A stretch of 64,000 nucleotides of DNA from NCBI RefSeq assembly GCF_034522235.1, contig NZ_JAXHLN010000003.1, positions 1,860,001 to 1,924,000 of the forward strand. The letters run 5' to 3'. Under the pieces are notes generated by a model, which was not told the origin of the DNA, made no database searches, and saw nothing but the letters and a program-made list of their open reading frames with translations. A program made the translations under genes and the position numbers. The stretch comes from Thiohalophilus sp. GTDB taxonomy: Bacteria > Pseudomonadota > Gammaproteobacteria > UBA6429 > Thiohalophilaceae. Position 1 is the first letter of the stretch. The number at the start of each line of letters is the position of its first letter. Positions 45,487 to 57,718 of the stretch are shown in pieces.

Positions 45487-46211
45487 GCCTGCTCCTGTTG
45501 TTGCAGATAAAATTCAGCCAGTGCCAGATCCTCCGGCCGGGTGATCTTGATATTGGCCGTACTGCCTTCCACCAGCAGCGGTTGATAACCGGCATACTCC
45601 ATGGCCGAGGCCTCGTCGGTCACCAGCTGTTCGGCTTCGATGGCATTCTCCAGCGCCGAGCGCAGCAACCCCAGGCGAAACATCTGCGGAGTCAGCGCAT
45701 GCCACAGCCCTTCCCGCTCCACGGTATCGACCACGCGGCCACTGGCTTCGGCCCGCTTCATGGTATCGCGCACCGGCACGGCCAGCAGGCCGCCCACCTC
45801 GTCTTCGGCCAGCGTGGTCATCAGATGTTCCAGATCGGACGGTGCGAGACACGGTCGTGCCGCATCGTGGACCAGCACCCAGTCCGCGTCGTCAGCATGC
45901 AGGGCGAGTTCATGCAGGGCGTTCAACACCGAATGGCAACGTTCGATACCGCCCTCAATCCGCGTCACCGGCTTAGCATAACGTGTATCCAGGTGTTCCC
46001 ACCAACCGTCGTGGCGCGACAGTGCCACGATCGCGCCGTTCACCGACGGATGCGCCAGGAGCCGATCCAGGGTATGCAGAATAATCGCCCGACCATTCAA
46101 TTCCAGATACTGTTTGGGGATCTCGCTGCCCATGCGCTTGCCGATCCCGGCGGCGGGAATCACGCACCAGAAATTCAGGGACGAGGGACGAGTGACGAGG
46201 GACGAGTTCAT
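45483..46211 (-). CDS. ispD: 2-C-methyl-D-erythritol 4-phosphate cytidylyltransferase
   Basis: About 242 residues. It transfers CMP from CTP to methylerythritol 4-phosphate. The nucleotide-binding [20 protein letters not shown] is intact. The apparent N-terminus [12 protein letters not shown] is not family sequence: it is encoded by GACGAGG heptamers, so the repeat supplies the start codon and leading codons. The only later starts are too close to the glycine-rich loop, so I keep this one. Confidence 0.92.
   Translation of the reverse strand: MNSSLVTRPSSLNFWCVIPAAGIGKRMGSEIPKQYLELNGRAIILHTLDRLLAHPSVNGAIVALSRHDGWWEHLDTRYAKPVTRIEGGIERCHSVLNALHELALHADDADWVLVHDAARPCLAPSDLEHLMTTLAEDEVGGLLAVPVRDTMKRAEASGRVVDTVEREGLWHALTPQMFRLGLLRSALENAIEAEQLVTDEASAMEYAGYQPLLVEGSTANIKITRPEDLALAEFYLQQQEQA
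46178..46206. repeat. GACGAGG heptamers overlapping the ispD start
   Basis: Four units (two GGGACGAG, one TGACGAG and one more GGGACGAG) occupy codons 2-12 of ispD. The inverted partner is at 46524-46552 with 28 of 29 positions complementary. Confidence 0.85.
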
Positions 46212-46517
46212 TGGGGTGCGATTTTATTATTCAATCCATTTTGGATAATTGAGTCGATCCCGGTAGAGTTGCCGGATTCGCGAAGTTTATGCCCGAAGGG
46301 TACTTAATCCGGCCTACTTCCGCCCAAGCCATTTTATATATTCCTCTGCGTCCTCCGCGCGGTGTACAGGGATGTACAAGTACCCAAAACACTCGCTACG
46401 CTCATGGGGCAGGCTCTGTCGCGGGAGGCAGGATGCCGGGAGCGACCTTTTGCGATCTCTGCGTTATTCACAGTGACCGTTAACAGAGGGAAATCGCAAG
46501 CATGACGAAAATCCCGC
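46207..46517. other. intergenic interior between repeat arms, ftsB/ispD
   Basis: About 310 bases with no gene. It contains a GCCGGATT/AATCCGGC 8-bp inverted pair (46271-46278, 46306-46313) around GCCCGAAGGGTACTT, part of a widespread repeat, and scraps of the CTCTGCG family (46328, 46457). Confidence 0.55.
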
Positions 46518-46826
46518 TTATTCCTCGTCCCTCGTCACTCGTCCCTCGTCACTGTCCTTTTCGATGACCTGAATAAAGGTTTCGCCTTCCTTGATCATCC
46601 CCAGCTCATCGCGGGCGCGCTCTTCCAGGGCGTCGAGGCCCTGTTTGAGATCTTCGACTTCGGCTTCCAGCGCCCGGTTGCGGGCCTTGAGTTCGCGGTT
46701 TTCCTGTTTCTGTTTTTCCACTTCCTGGTGCAGATGCCAGACCGTGGCCAGACTGCCGTCCCCGACCCATAAATCGTATTGCAGGGTGACAAACAGGATC
46801 AGCAGTATGGCTATCAGGATTCGCAT
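46518..46826 (-). CDS. ftsB: cell division protein FtsB
   Basis: A 102-residue inner-membrane protein: short cytoplasmic start, one membrane helix (about 4-20), then a periplasmic coiled coil (residues about 28-70, LHQEVEKQKQENRELKARNR ... LEAEVEDLKQGL). It forms the FtsQBL complex of the divisome. The last eleven residues are repeat-encoded (see 46523-46557). Upstream, AGAGCC hexamers lie where a Shine-Dalgarno should be. Confidence 0.9.
   Translation of the reverse strand: MRILIAILLILFVTLQYDLWVGDGSLATVWHLHQEVEKQKQENRELKARNRALEAEVEDLKQGLDALEERARDELGMIKEGETFIQVIEKDSDEGRVTRDEE
46523..46557. repeat. GACGAGG heptamers overlapping the ftsB end
   Basis: Inverted partner of the 46178-46206 arm. 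It encodes the last eleven or so codons of ftsB ([11 protein letters not shown]) before the stop. Confidence 0.85.
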
Positions 46827-46827
46827 G

Positions 46828-46849
46828 GGCTCTGGCTCTGGCTCTGGCT
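46828..46849 (-). repeat. AGAGCC hexamer repeat at the ftsB ribosome-binding site
   Basis: Three and a half 6-bp units end directly before the ftsB ATG at 46826. No purine-rich Shine-Dalgarno other than AGAG within the repeat is visible. Confidence 0.7.
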
Positions 46850-46874
46850 GTTGCTTGTGCCGTTCCCTCCGAGT

Positions 46875-48206
<1,332 letters not shown>

Positions 48207-48310
48207 TTAAAAAAGATTGTTCGTTTCATGGCAGCGGTCGCCCGGCCTCACACCAAAGCGGCATTACTGGATTGTTGTTGCAGCCCCGAAGGAAACAAGG
48301 TTTGACCCTG

Positions 48311-50026
<1,716 letters not shown>

Positions 50027-50073
50027 CTAATATTGTCGTTGTTTTCGGCCGCTGATTCAATCTCTACAGCATG

Positions 50074-51414
50074 TTAAATTACCGGACTCGCCCGGCGGGT
50101 GATCAACAGACCCGATTCATCAGCGCCCGCGGCAAACGGCTCGCAAAGACAGTAATCCACCACCTGGGCTATTTGCCCGTCGATCAGGATCAGCGGGATC
50201 CGCTGGCGTTGCCAGGGCGGCACCCGCCACTCCTGCAGCAGTTTTTTGAGCTCGTGGCGATGGCCGCGGCCCGCCGGCCGACAGGATTCGCCACCCTGGC
50301 GAAACGCGATCTGCAGGCCGTGCTGCGCGATCGCACGCCGGGAAAGTCCCTGCCCCTGACACGGCTCGGCCTGCAGGATCTGCCCCTCCAGTTCGAGGAT
50401 CGGCTGGTGTAGCGGATCCCAGGACTGCGGCGACGGGAGCGGTAAATCCGGCCGGTTTGCCAGGGCATAGAGGTGATCGGCATAGCGTCGCACCTCGACC
50501 CCGGCCCAGCCGACCTGCGGCATGGCATCGGGGGCGGCATAGAGCACCTCGTCCAGGATCCGGTTAAGATGGTTACTGTCCGGCAGGGGCAGACCCCGCA
50601 CTTGCGCCAGCCAATAACGCAGCAGATTGCGCTGCCGGGGCGGATTGAGCGCCTGCAGGGGGGCCAGACGCAGACTGTCCGGGCTCTCGCCCTGGCACTG
50701 CCGGTAGTCCAGTTCGCCGAGCTCGTCGAGCAGCCCCGCCGCCTCGCCCTGGTGGCGCGCCGACCGACTCAGGGTCAGCGCCGCCGAGGGCCAGCGCTGC
50801 TGCAAGCGCGGCCACAGCTCGTGGCGCAGGTAATTGCGATCCAGATCGGTATCGAAATTGGAGGGATCCTCGATCCAGTGCAGATCGTGGTCGGCGGCAT
50901 AGCGGCGCAGGGCCGCGCGGGTATAGCCGAGCAACGGCCGGCCCAGCCAGCCGTCGGCCAGAGGCGTGCTGACCGGCATGGCCGCCAGCCCTTTCACCCC
51001 GCTGCCGCGCAACAGCTGCAGCAATACCGTCTCGGCCTGATCATCCTGATGCTGGGCCAGCAACAAGCCGTCGCCGGCCTGGAGCAACTGCCGCCAGGCA
51101 CTGTAACGGGCCTCGCGGCCGGCCGCCTCGGGGCTCTCGCCCAGCCCGGGATGGGCATGCACCGTCACCTCCACCAGTGGCACATCCAGGGTCGCACACA
51201 CCTGCCGGCAGTGCGCGGCCCACGCGTCGGCGCGTTGGGCGAGCCCGTGGTTGATATGGATGGCCTCCAGCGGCACCGCCAGTTGTTCGCGCAGGCCGGC
51301 CAGGGCATGTAACAGGACGTGGGAGTCACAGCCGCCGCTGTAGGCGACCCGATAACGACTGGCCGGGGGCATCTGCGCCAGCTGATCCCGCAGTTGCGCG
51401 GCCGAGAAGGTCAT
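50074..51414 (-). CDS. tilS: tRNA(Ile)-lysidine synthase
   Basis: A 446-residue enzyme that converts C34 of tRNA-Ile2 to lysidine using ATP and lysine. The PP-loop SGGCDSHVLLHAL is at about residues 26-38, and the C-terminal domains carry LGYTRAALRRYA and a TilS_C segment. I use the ATG at 51414 (MTFSAAQLRDQ); the open frame's earlier start is antisense-like sequence in accA. It follows accA, as in many gammaproteobacteria. Confidence 0.93.
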   Translation of the reverse strand: MTFSAAQLRDQLAQMPPASRYRVAYSGGCDSHVLLHALAGLREQLAVPLEAIHINHGLAQRADAWAAHCRQVCATLDVPLVEVTVHAHPGLGESPEAAGREARYSAWRQLLQAGDGLLLAQHQDDQAETVLLQLLRGSGVKGLAAMPVSTPLADGWLGRPLLGYTRAALRRYAADHDLHWIEDPSNFDTDLDRNYLRHELWPRLQQRWPSAALTLSRSARHQGEAAGLLDELGELDYRQCQGESPDSLRLAPLQALNPPRQRNLLRYWLAQVRGLPLPDSNHLNRILDEVLYAAPDAMPQVGWAGVEVRRYADHLYALANRPDLPLPSPQSWDPLHQPILELEGQILQAEPCQGQGLSRRAIAQHGLQIAFRQGGESCRPAGRGHRHELKKLLQEWRVPPWQRQRIPLILIDGQIAQVVDYCLCEPFAAGADESGLLITRRASPVI

Positions 51415-51436
51415 GTGCGGCGCGCCGGGACGGGGA

Positions 51437-52393
51437 TTACTCCGCGTAATTCCCGTAGCGCAGCAGTTTGGTGTAACGCTGCTCCAGCAGCTTGTCGAGC
51501 GGGGTGGCATCGACGATGTCCAGGCTTTCTTGCAGCGCCTGGCGCAGATTGGCAGCCATCATTTCGAAATCCCGATGGGCGCCGCCCAGCGGCTCGCTGA
51601 TAATGTGGTCGATCAGCCCCAGCTCCTTGAGCCGGGGGGCGGTCAGGCCCATGGCTTCGGCGGCTTCGGGGGCCTTGTCCGAACTTTTCCACAGGATGGA
51701 GGCGCAGCCTTCCGGCGAGATCACCGAATAGGTGCTGTACTGGAGCATCATCAACCGATCGCCGACGCCGATGGCCAGCGCGCCGCCGGAACCGCCCTCG
51801 CCGATCACCGTGGTGATAATCGGGGTCTTGAGCGCCGACATCTCGAACAGATTGCGGGCGATGGCTTCGCTCTGGCCGCGCTCCTCGGCGCCCACACCGG
51901 GATAGGCGCCGGGGGTATCGATAAAGGTCAGCACCGGCAGCTTGAAGCGCTCGGCCATGTGCATCAGGCGCAGCGCCTTGCGATAGCCCTCCGGGCGCGG
52001 CATGCCGAAATTACGCCGCACCTTCTCCCTGGTATCGCGCCCTTTCTGCTGGCCGATGACCATCAGCGGCCGGCCATCCAGACGCGCCACCCCGCCGACA
52101 ATCGCATTGTCGTCGGCAAAGGCGCGGTCGCCGTGCAGCTCCTCGAAGTCGGTGAAAAGCTGCTCGATATAATCGAGAAAATAGGGCCGCTGGGGATGGC
52201 GCGCCAGCTGGGCGATCTGGGCGGACTTGAGATTGGAAAAAATGGATTCGGTCAGATCCCGGCTCTTGTTCTGCAACCGCTGGATCTCCTCGCCGATATT
52301 GATCTCGTTGTCGGAGCCGACATAGCGCAGCTCCTCGATCTTGGCTTCCAGTTCGGCGATGGGCTGTTCGAAATCGAGAAAATTCAGATTCAT
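51437..52393 (-). CDS. accA: acetyl-CoA carboxylase carboxyltransferase subunit alpha
   Basis: A 318-residue subunit that with AccD transfers the carboxyl group from biotin to acetyl-CoA for fatty-acid synthesis. It has [39 protein letters not shown] and [17 protein letters not shown]. Length equals E. coli AccA (319). dnaE-accA-tilS order is canonical. Confidence 0.97.
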   Translation of the reverse strand: MNLNFLDFEQPIAELEAKIEELRYVGSDNEINIGEEIQRLQNKSRDLTESIFSNLKSAQIAQLARHPQRPYFLDYIEQLFTDFEELHGDRAFADDNAIVGGVARLDGRPLMVIGQQKGRDTREKVRRNFGMPRPEGYRKALRLMHMAERFKLPVLTFIDTPGAYPGVGAEERGQSEAIARNLFEMSALKTPIITTVIGEGGSGGALAIGVGDRLMMLQYSTYSVISPEGCASILWKSSDKAPEAAEAMGLTAPRLKELGLIDHIISEPLGGAHRDFEMMAANLRQALQESLDIVDATPLDKLLEQRYTKLLRYGNYAE

Positions 52394-52510
52394 AATAGTG
52401 TTATCGGGTCAGATTGGCGCTAATTGACTGAATAGTATAGCGAATCCGGCCGCCTGTATACACCCGCAAGCGCGACCCGGTTCCGGTTTCCATCAGCCGG
52501 GATACTGGAA

Positions 52511-52677
52511 AAAACGCAAAGGGCGCAAAGACGCAAAGGACGCAGAGGCGCAAATAAATTAATTTTGAATGCTGAATTTTAAATTTTGAATTGCGGTGTC
52601 CTTCCTTATGAATTCAACATTCAAAATTCAGCATTCAAAATTATCATGTCCTCTGCGCCTCTGCGTACTCCGCATTA
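52511..52677. repeat. composite palindromic element, copy 4 (accA/dnaE)
   Basis: Outer arm of ACGCAAAGGGCGCAAAGACG-type repeats (52511-52554) and CTCTGCGCCTCTGCGTACTC arm (52648-52677). Inner TTGAATG-type arms are at 52560-52592 and 52610-52643. It splits dnaE from accA. Confidence 0.8.
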
Positions 52678-52693
52678 CTTTCCAGTGAATTAG

Positions 52694-55600
52694 CTAATAG
52701 ATGACTTTGACGCGCTCGTCGCCGAGGCTGTCGCGCAGGCGATGCAGCAGTTCGTCGGTGGGGTGGACGCGCCAGGTTTCGCCCAGGGCGATCTGGGCGC
52801 GGGCGTCGTCGCGCTGGTAGTCGATGATCACGGGGCAGAAGCCTTCGCGAAACGGCGTCAGGGTTTGTTCCAGATCGCCGACGAAGCCGTTGCCGGCCTT
52901 GTTGTGATCGACGCTGATCAACAATTTGCGGGCGAAGTGTTCACGCGCCTGGTTGATATCGTAGATGCTGCGCGCACTCATCTTGTAACCGCCGCTGTAT
53001 TCGTCGATGCTCACCTCGCCTTCGACCACGATCAGTTTGTCCTTGGCCAGCAGATCCCGGTAGCGCTGGAACGGTTCGCTGAACACCGCCAGTTCGATGC
53101 GAGCGCTGCGATCGTCAATCGTAATAAAAGCCATGCGATCGCCGCGCCGGGTATTCATGGTCCGCATAGCGACAATCAAGCCGGCCACCACCACGGTCTG
53201 ATCGCGGGTCGGTTTGAGATCGACAATGCGCGCGGAAACAAAGCCGCTTAACTCCTCCAGATACCGTTCGATGGGATGCCCGGTCAGATAAAGTCCCAGG
53301 GTCTGCTTTTCCGCCGCCAGCCGTTCGTCCTCGCCCCACTGTGGCTGGCGATGATAGGCCACCGGACCGCTGTCCGCCTCGACCACCGCGCCCATGCCGA
53401 ACAGATCCTGCATCCCGACCGCCTGATCGCGGCTGTGTTGCTCGGCCACCTTGAGCGCCGCCGGCAGGGAGGCCATCAGCGTGGCGCGGTTCTCGCCGAA
53501 CACATCCAGCGCGCCGGCCATGATCAACGCCTCGAGCGTGCGACGATTGACCTTGCGGGTATCGATGCGGCGGGTGAAGTCAAACAGATCGGCGAACGAC
53601 CCGTTGGCGTTGCGCTCCGCGATCATGCTGTCAATGGCCGCGCCACCGACGCCTTTAATCGCACCCAGACCATAGACCACGGTCTGGTCATCCTGGGCGG
53701 TAAACCGGTATTCGCACTGATTGATATCCGGCGGCAACACGGTCAGCTGCATGTCGCTGCACTCGTCGATCAGCGTGACCACCTTGTCGGTGTTGTCCAT
53801 ATCCGCCGAGAGCACCGCCGCCATGAACGGCGCCGGATAGTGCGCCTTGAGCCAGGCGGTCTGGTAAGAGACCAGGGCGTAGGCGGCCGAGTGAGATTTG
53901 TTGAAGCCGTAACCGGCGAACTTCTCCATCAAGTCGAAAATATAGGTGGCGGTCTTCTCTTCGACGCCCCGCTCCAGCGCGCCTTTGGTGAAGATGTCTC
54001 GCTGTTTGGCCATCTCTTCAGGTTTTTTCTTGCCCATGGCCCGGCGCAGCAGGTCCGCGCCGCCCAGGGTATAACCGGCCAGCACCTGGGCAATCTGCAT
54101 GACCTGTTCCTGGTACAGGATGACGCCGTAGGTCGGCTCGAGGATGGCGACGATATCCGGATGCGGATATTCCGGTTGTTTGCGCTTGTGCTTGACGTTG
54201 ATAAAGTCATCCACCATGCCCGATTGCAAGGGACCGGGACGGAACAGCGCCACCAGGGCGATGATCTCCTCGAAGCTGTCCGGTTGCAGGCGCTTGATCA
54301 GATCCTTCATGCCGCGCGATTCGAGCTGGAAGACGGCGGTGGTCTGGTTGGCTTTTAACAGCTCGAAGGTTTTTTCATCATTCAGCGCAATGGAGATGAT
54401 ATCAATCGGCGTCTCGCCTTTGGCGGCCTTGTCCTGATTGATGGCACGCACCGCCCAGTCGATGATGGTCAGCGTGCGCAGGCCGAGAAAGTCGAACTTG
54501 ACCAGGCCGACGGCTTCCACATCGTCCTTGTCGAACTGGGTGACGATACTGCCGGAGCCCTGCTCACAATATAATGGTGTAAAATCGGTCAGTTGCGAGG
54601 GCGCAATCACCACACCGCCGGCGTGCTTGCCGGCGTTGCGCGCGCAGCCTTCGAGCATCCTGGCCAGATCGATCAGGCCGCGCACCTCTTCGTCCTCGTC
54701 GTACAACTCCTGCAGCTGCTCTTCCTGCTCCAGCGCCTTCTCCAGGGTCATGCCCACTTCGAAGGGAATCAATTTGGCGATGCGATCCACAAAGCCGTAG
54801 GGATGGCCGAGGACGCGCCCCACATCGCGGACTACCGCCTTGGCCGCCATGGTGCCGTAGGTGATGATCTGCGAGACCTTTTCGCGGCCGTAATGATCGG
54901 CCACGTAATCGATCACCCGATCGCGCCCTTCCATACAGAAGTCGACATCGAAGTCGGGCATGGAGACACGTTCGGGGTTGAGAAAACGTTCGAACAGCAG
55001 ATCGTATTTGATGGGATCCAGATCGGTGATGGTCAGGGCATAGGCCACCAGCGAGCCGGCGCCGGAACCGCGTCCCGGTCCGACCGGGACGCCGTTCTCC
55101 TTGGCCCAGCGAATGAAGTCGGCCACGATCAAAAAGTAGCCGGGAAAGCCCATGGAGATGATCACATCCAGCTCCATCTCCAGCCGATCGTGATATTCAC
55201 GGCGGATACGTTCATAGTCCGCTGCCGTGGTATCAAAGAACTTGTTCAGCCGGGCTTCCAGTCCCTTGCGCGATTCTTCGCGCAGAAACTCGTCGATGGT
55301 CATGCCGGCGGGCACCGGGAAGTCGGGCAGATAATTCTTGTCCAGCGTCAGCTCGACATTGCAGCGTTTGGCGATCTCGACCGTGTTGGCCAGCGCTTCA
55401 GGCAGATCCTCGAACAGCTCGGCCATCTCCTGCGGCGTGCGCAGATATTGCTGCTCACTGAAACGTTTGGGCCGGCGCGGATCATCCAGGGTTCGCCCTT
55501 CAGTGATACAAACCCGCGCCTCGTGCGCCTCGAAGTTGTCGCGCTCAAGGAAGTGCGCATCATTGGTGGCCACCACCGGCAGATCATGGGCGATGGCCAG

Positions 55601-56155
55601 CTCCACCACGGCATGCAGGTAATCCTCCTCCCCTTCACGCCCCGTGCGCTGCACTTCCAGGTAATAGCGATCGGGAAACAGCCTCTGCCACTGCTCGAGC
55701 CGCCGTGCCGCCAGCTCCGGATTGCCGTTGCGCAGGGCCTGACCGACGTCCCCGTCGCGGGCCCCGGACAGGGCGATCAAACCGTCGGTGGCCCCCTCCA
55801 GCCACTCGCGACTGAGGGTCGGCTGGCCCCGATGCTGGCCGTCGATATAACTGCGCGAGACCAGCCGGGTCAGATTGCGATAGCCGGTATTATCCTGACA
55901 CAACAGCACCAGGCGGCTCGGTTGATTGGGATCCTCCTCGTTGTGCAGCCAGGCATCCACGCCGATGATCGGTTTGACACCGGCGGCGATCGCCGCCTTG
56001 TAGAACTTGACCATGCCGAACAAATTGCACTGGTCGGTCACGGCCACCGCCGGCATTCCGGCATCGGCCACGGCTTTGACCAATGGCTTGATCCGCACCA
56101 GACCGTTGACCAGTGAATATTCGGTATGCAGATGGAGGTGGACGAAGGAATCCAT
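52694..56155 (-). CDS. dnaE: DNA polymerase III subunit alpha
   Basis: The 1153-residue replicative polymerase. It has an N-terminal PHP domain (HLHTEYSLVNGLVRIKPLV), catalytic aspartates in PDFDVDFCMEGRDRVIDYV, the GRGSGAGSLVAYAL loop, FNKSHSAAYALVSYQTAWLK, a helix-hairpin-helix segment and a C-terminal OB fold. Length is close to E. coli DnaE (1160). The PHP metal-binding residues look partly degenerate, usual when proofreading is by DnaQ. Confidence 0.98.
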   Translation of the reverse strand: MDSFVHLHLHTEYSLVNGLVRIKPLVKAVADAGMPAVAVTDQCNLFGMVKFYKAAIAAGVKPIIGVDAWLHNEEDPNQPSRLVLLCQDNTGYRNLTRLVSRSYIDGQHRGQPTLSREWLEGATDGLIALSGARDGDVGQALRNGNPELAARRLEQWQRLFPDRYYLEVQRTGREGEEDYLHAVVELAIAHDLPVVATNDAHFLERDNFEAHEARVCITEGRTLDDPRRPKRFSEQQYLRTPQEMAELFEDLPEALANTVEIAKRCNVELTLDKNYLPDFPVPAGMTIDEFLREESRKGLEARLNKFFDTTAADYERIRREYHDRLEMELDVIISMGFPGYFLIVADFIRWAKENGVPVGPGRGSGAGSLVAYALTITDLDPIKYDLLFERFLNPERVSMPDFDVDFCMEGRDRVIDYVADHYGREKVSQIITYGTMAAKAVVRDVGRVLGHPYGFVDRIAKLIPFEVGMTLEKALEQEEQLQELYDEDEEVRGLIDLARMLEGCARNAGKHAGGVVIAPSQLTDFTPLYCEQGSGSIVTQFDKDDVEAVGLVKFDFLGLRTLTIIDWAVRAINQDKAAKGETPIDIISIALNDEKTFELLKANQTTAVFQLESRGMKDLIKRLQPDSFEEIIALVALFRPGPLQSGMVDDFINVKHKRKQPEYPHPDIVAILEPTYGVILYQEQVMQIAQVLAGYTLGGADLLRRAMGKKKPEEMAKQRDIFTKGALERGVEEKTATYIFDLMEKFAGYGFNKSHSAAYALVSYQTAWLKAHYPAPFMAAVLSADMDNTDKVVTLIDECSDMQLTVLPPDINQCEYRFTAQDDQTVVYGLGAIKGVGGAAIDSMIAERNANGSFADLFDFTRRIDTRKVNRRTLEALIMAGALDVFGENRATLMASLPAALKVAEQHSRDQAVGMQDLFGMGAVVEADSGPVAYHRQPQWGEDERLAAEKQTLGLYLTGHPIERYLEELSGFVSARIVDLKPTRDQTVVVAGLIVAMRTMNTRRGDRMAFITIDDRSARIELAVFSEPFQRYRDLLAKDKLIVVEGEVSIDEYSGGYKMSARSIYDINQAREHFARKLLISVDHNKAGNGFVGDLEQTLTPFREGFCPVIIDYQRDDARAQIALGETWRVHPTDELLHRLRDSLGDERVKVIY

Positions 56156-56205
56156 GGCGCAAAGTGTCAGATCAATCCGTCAGGAGTGCAAGACTTGACA
56201 GGGAG

Positions 56206-56775
56206 CTACATCCAGTCCTTGCCCATCTGTTTAAACTGGACCCGCAGAAATTCCATCTGATCGGCGAGGATACGGCGGTTGCGCAGCACCAGGTACTCGG
56301 CCAGGTTGGGGACGTAGGGGATGGCCAGCAGCGGCATGTTGGCCTGTTCCGGGGAACGGCTGCCCTTGCGGGCGTTACACCGTTTGCAGGCGGTGACCAC
56401 ATTGCGCCAGTGATCGCGTCCGCCGCGGGACAGCGGTTTGACGTGATCCCGGGTCAACAGCGGATCGCGGAATTCATGGCCGCAATACAGGCAGGTATGG
56501 CGATCACGGCGGAACAGCTCGCGGTTACTTAGCGGCGGCGTGCTATGGCGCCCGGTGATCTTGTTTTCGCCCTTGACGGCGATAATGGAATTGATTTCCA
56601 GCAGGCTCTGCTCACCCGTCAGTCGACTGTGGCCGCCGTGCAGCTGGAACATGTGATCCCCGGCCGTCCAGGCGACCCGGCCGCGGGAATAGATACAGGC
56701 GGCCTCCTGCCAGGGAATCCAGTTAACCGGCTGGCCGTTGATATCCAGTCTAAGAATCAATGGTAACGACGACAT
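56206..56775 (-). CDS. HNH endonuclease family protein
   Basis: A 189-residue protein with a C-terminal HNH domain: zinc-finger CLYCGHEF, the catalytic TRDHVKPLSRGGRDHWRNVV and a second CKRCNARKG (about residues 95-140), then conserved LLAIPYVPNLAEYLVLRNRR. This architecture, with a short N-terminal beta part, is common in gammaproteobacteria and cyanobacteria and is of unknown function. It sits between rnhB and dnaE, which are normally adjacent. It may be a domesticated nuclease. Confidence 0.85.
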   Translation of the reverse strand: MSSLPLILRLDINGQPVNWIPWQEAACIYSRGRVAWTAGDHMFQLHGGHSRLTGEQSLLEINSIIAVKGENKITGRHSTPPLSNRELFRRDRHTCLYCGHEFRDPLLTRDHVKPLSRGGRDHWRNVVTACKRCNARKGSRSPEQANMPLLAIPYVPNLAEYLVLRNRRILADQMEFLRVQFKQMGKDWM

Positions 56776-56871
56776 GACGCGCTCCTGCCCCGAACCCTAT
56801 TATCAAGTATTGTGCCTGATTCAATTTTATACCCGCTTTTTGACAGGAAAACAAATGTTTAGAACGCCAGG

Positions 56872-56953
56872 GCCGAGGGACGAGTTACGAGGGACGAGGA
56901 AAAACAGCCCCGTTCCACCGACTGCCAGCTGCCAACTGCGACTGCCAACTTTG
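56872..56953. repeat. GACGAGG and CTGCCAA heptamers after rnhB
   Basis: GGCCGAGGGACGAGTTACGA-type units (56872-56903) are followed by CTGCCAG/CTGCCAA units (56921-56953) that end four bases before the rnhB stop. The CTGCCAACTTTG ending is the same as at the thrC stop (31423-31434). Confidence 0.8.
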
Positions 56954-56954
56954 T

Positions 56955-57551
56955 CTATAGCAGTTTGCGCACCGGCCCGAAGCTGAGCCGGTGGATCTCG
57001 CTCACCCCCAGACGCTGCAGCGCCACGATGTGGGCCCGGGTCGGATAGCCCTTGTGTTTTTCCAGCCCGTAGCCGGGGTACAGCTCGGCCATGGCAATCA
57101 TCTCCCGGTCCCGGCTGACCTTGGCCAGGATGGAGGCGGCCATGATCGCCGGCACGCAATTATCCCCCTTGATCACGGCCTGTGCCGGACAGGGCAGTTC
57201 GGGACAGCGGTTGCCGTCCACCAGCGCTTCCAGTGGCGCCGGATCCAGCGCGGCCAGGGCCCGCTGCATGGCCAGCAAACTGGCCTGCAGGATATTTAAC
57301 CGGTCGATCTCGGCCACCTCGGCCCGCGCCACGGCCCAGGCCAGCGCCTGATCCTGAATCTGTGCCGCCAGCTGCTCCCGGCGTGCCTCACTCAACCGTT
57401 TGGAGTCGAGCAGACCGGGAATCGGACGGGCCGGATCCAGAATCACGGCCGCGGCCACCACCGGCCCGGCCAGCGGCCCCCGGCCGACCTCATCCAGACC
57501 GGCCAGGCGGTCTTTTTGCAGGGTAAATGTCCAATCTGTGTCCAAACGCAA
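56955..57551 (-). CDS. rnhB: ribonuclease HII
   Basis: A 198-residue enzyme that nicks RNA in RNA/DNA hybrids and removes single ribonucleotides. The active-site [19 protein letters not shown] (residues about 20-38) includes the DEVG motif; the [11 protein letters not shown] and [13 protein letters not shown] motifs follow. Normally downstream of lpxB; here lpxB lies on the other strand. Confidence 0.96.
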   Translation of the reverse strand: MRLDTDWTFTLQKDRLAGLDEVGRGPLAGPVVAAAVILDPARPIPGLLDSKRLSEARREQLAAQIQDQALAWAVARAEVAEIDRLNILQASLLAMQRALAALDPAPLEALVDGNRCPELPCPAQAVIKGDNCVPAIMAASILAKVSRDREMIAMAELYPGYGLEKHKGYPTRAHIVALQRLGVSEIHRLSFGPVRKLL

Positions 57552-57592
57552 GGTATCCCCTGTTAATGAGCCTAAATGCCCGGGTTATGTAA

Positions 57593-57621
57593 TTGAATTT
57601 ACAGGCGAAAAATGCGATTAT
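57593..57621 (+). promoter_or_regulatory. candidate sigma-70 promoter for gnnA-gnnB-lpxB
   Basis: TTGAAT (57593-57598), a 17-base spacer and GATTAT (57616-57621). The -10 is only a fair match. It lies about 97 bases before gnnA in the gap shared with rnhB; pure sequence match. Confidence 0.35.
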
Positions 57622-57718
57622 TTTATTTATGCCTCCGGCTCGGAACGGCGTTGCATCACTCACGTTGCGCCATTTTACCCCGAACCGCTGACCTGCCAAC
57701 CGCAACAGAGTTATTTTA

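Noticed and set aside
54593-56116. A 507-residue plus-strand frame across dnaE
   Set aside because: It is antisense to a clear polymerase domain and lacks any family motif; typical high-GC shadow frame.
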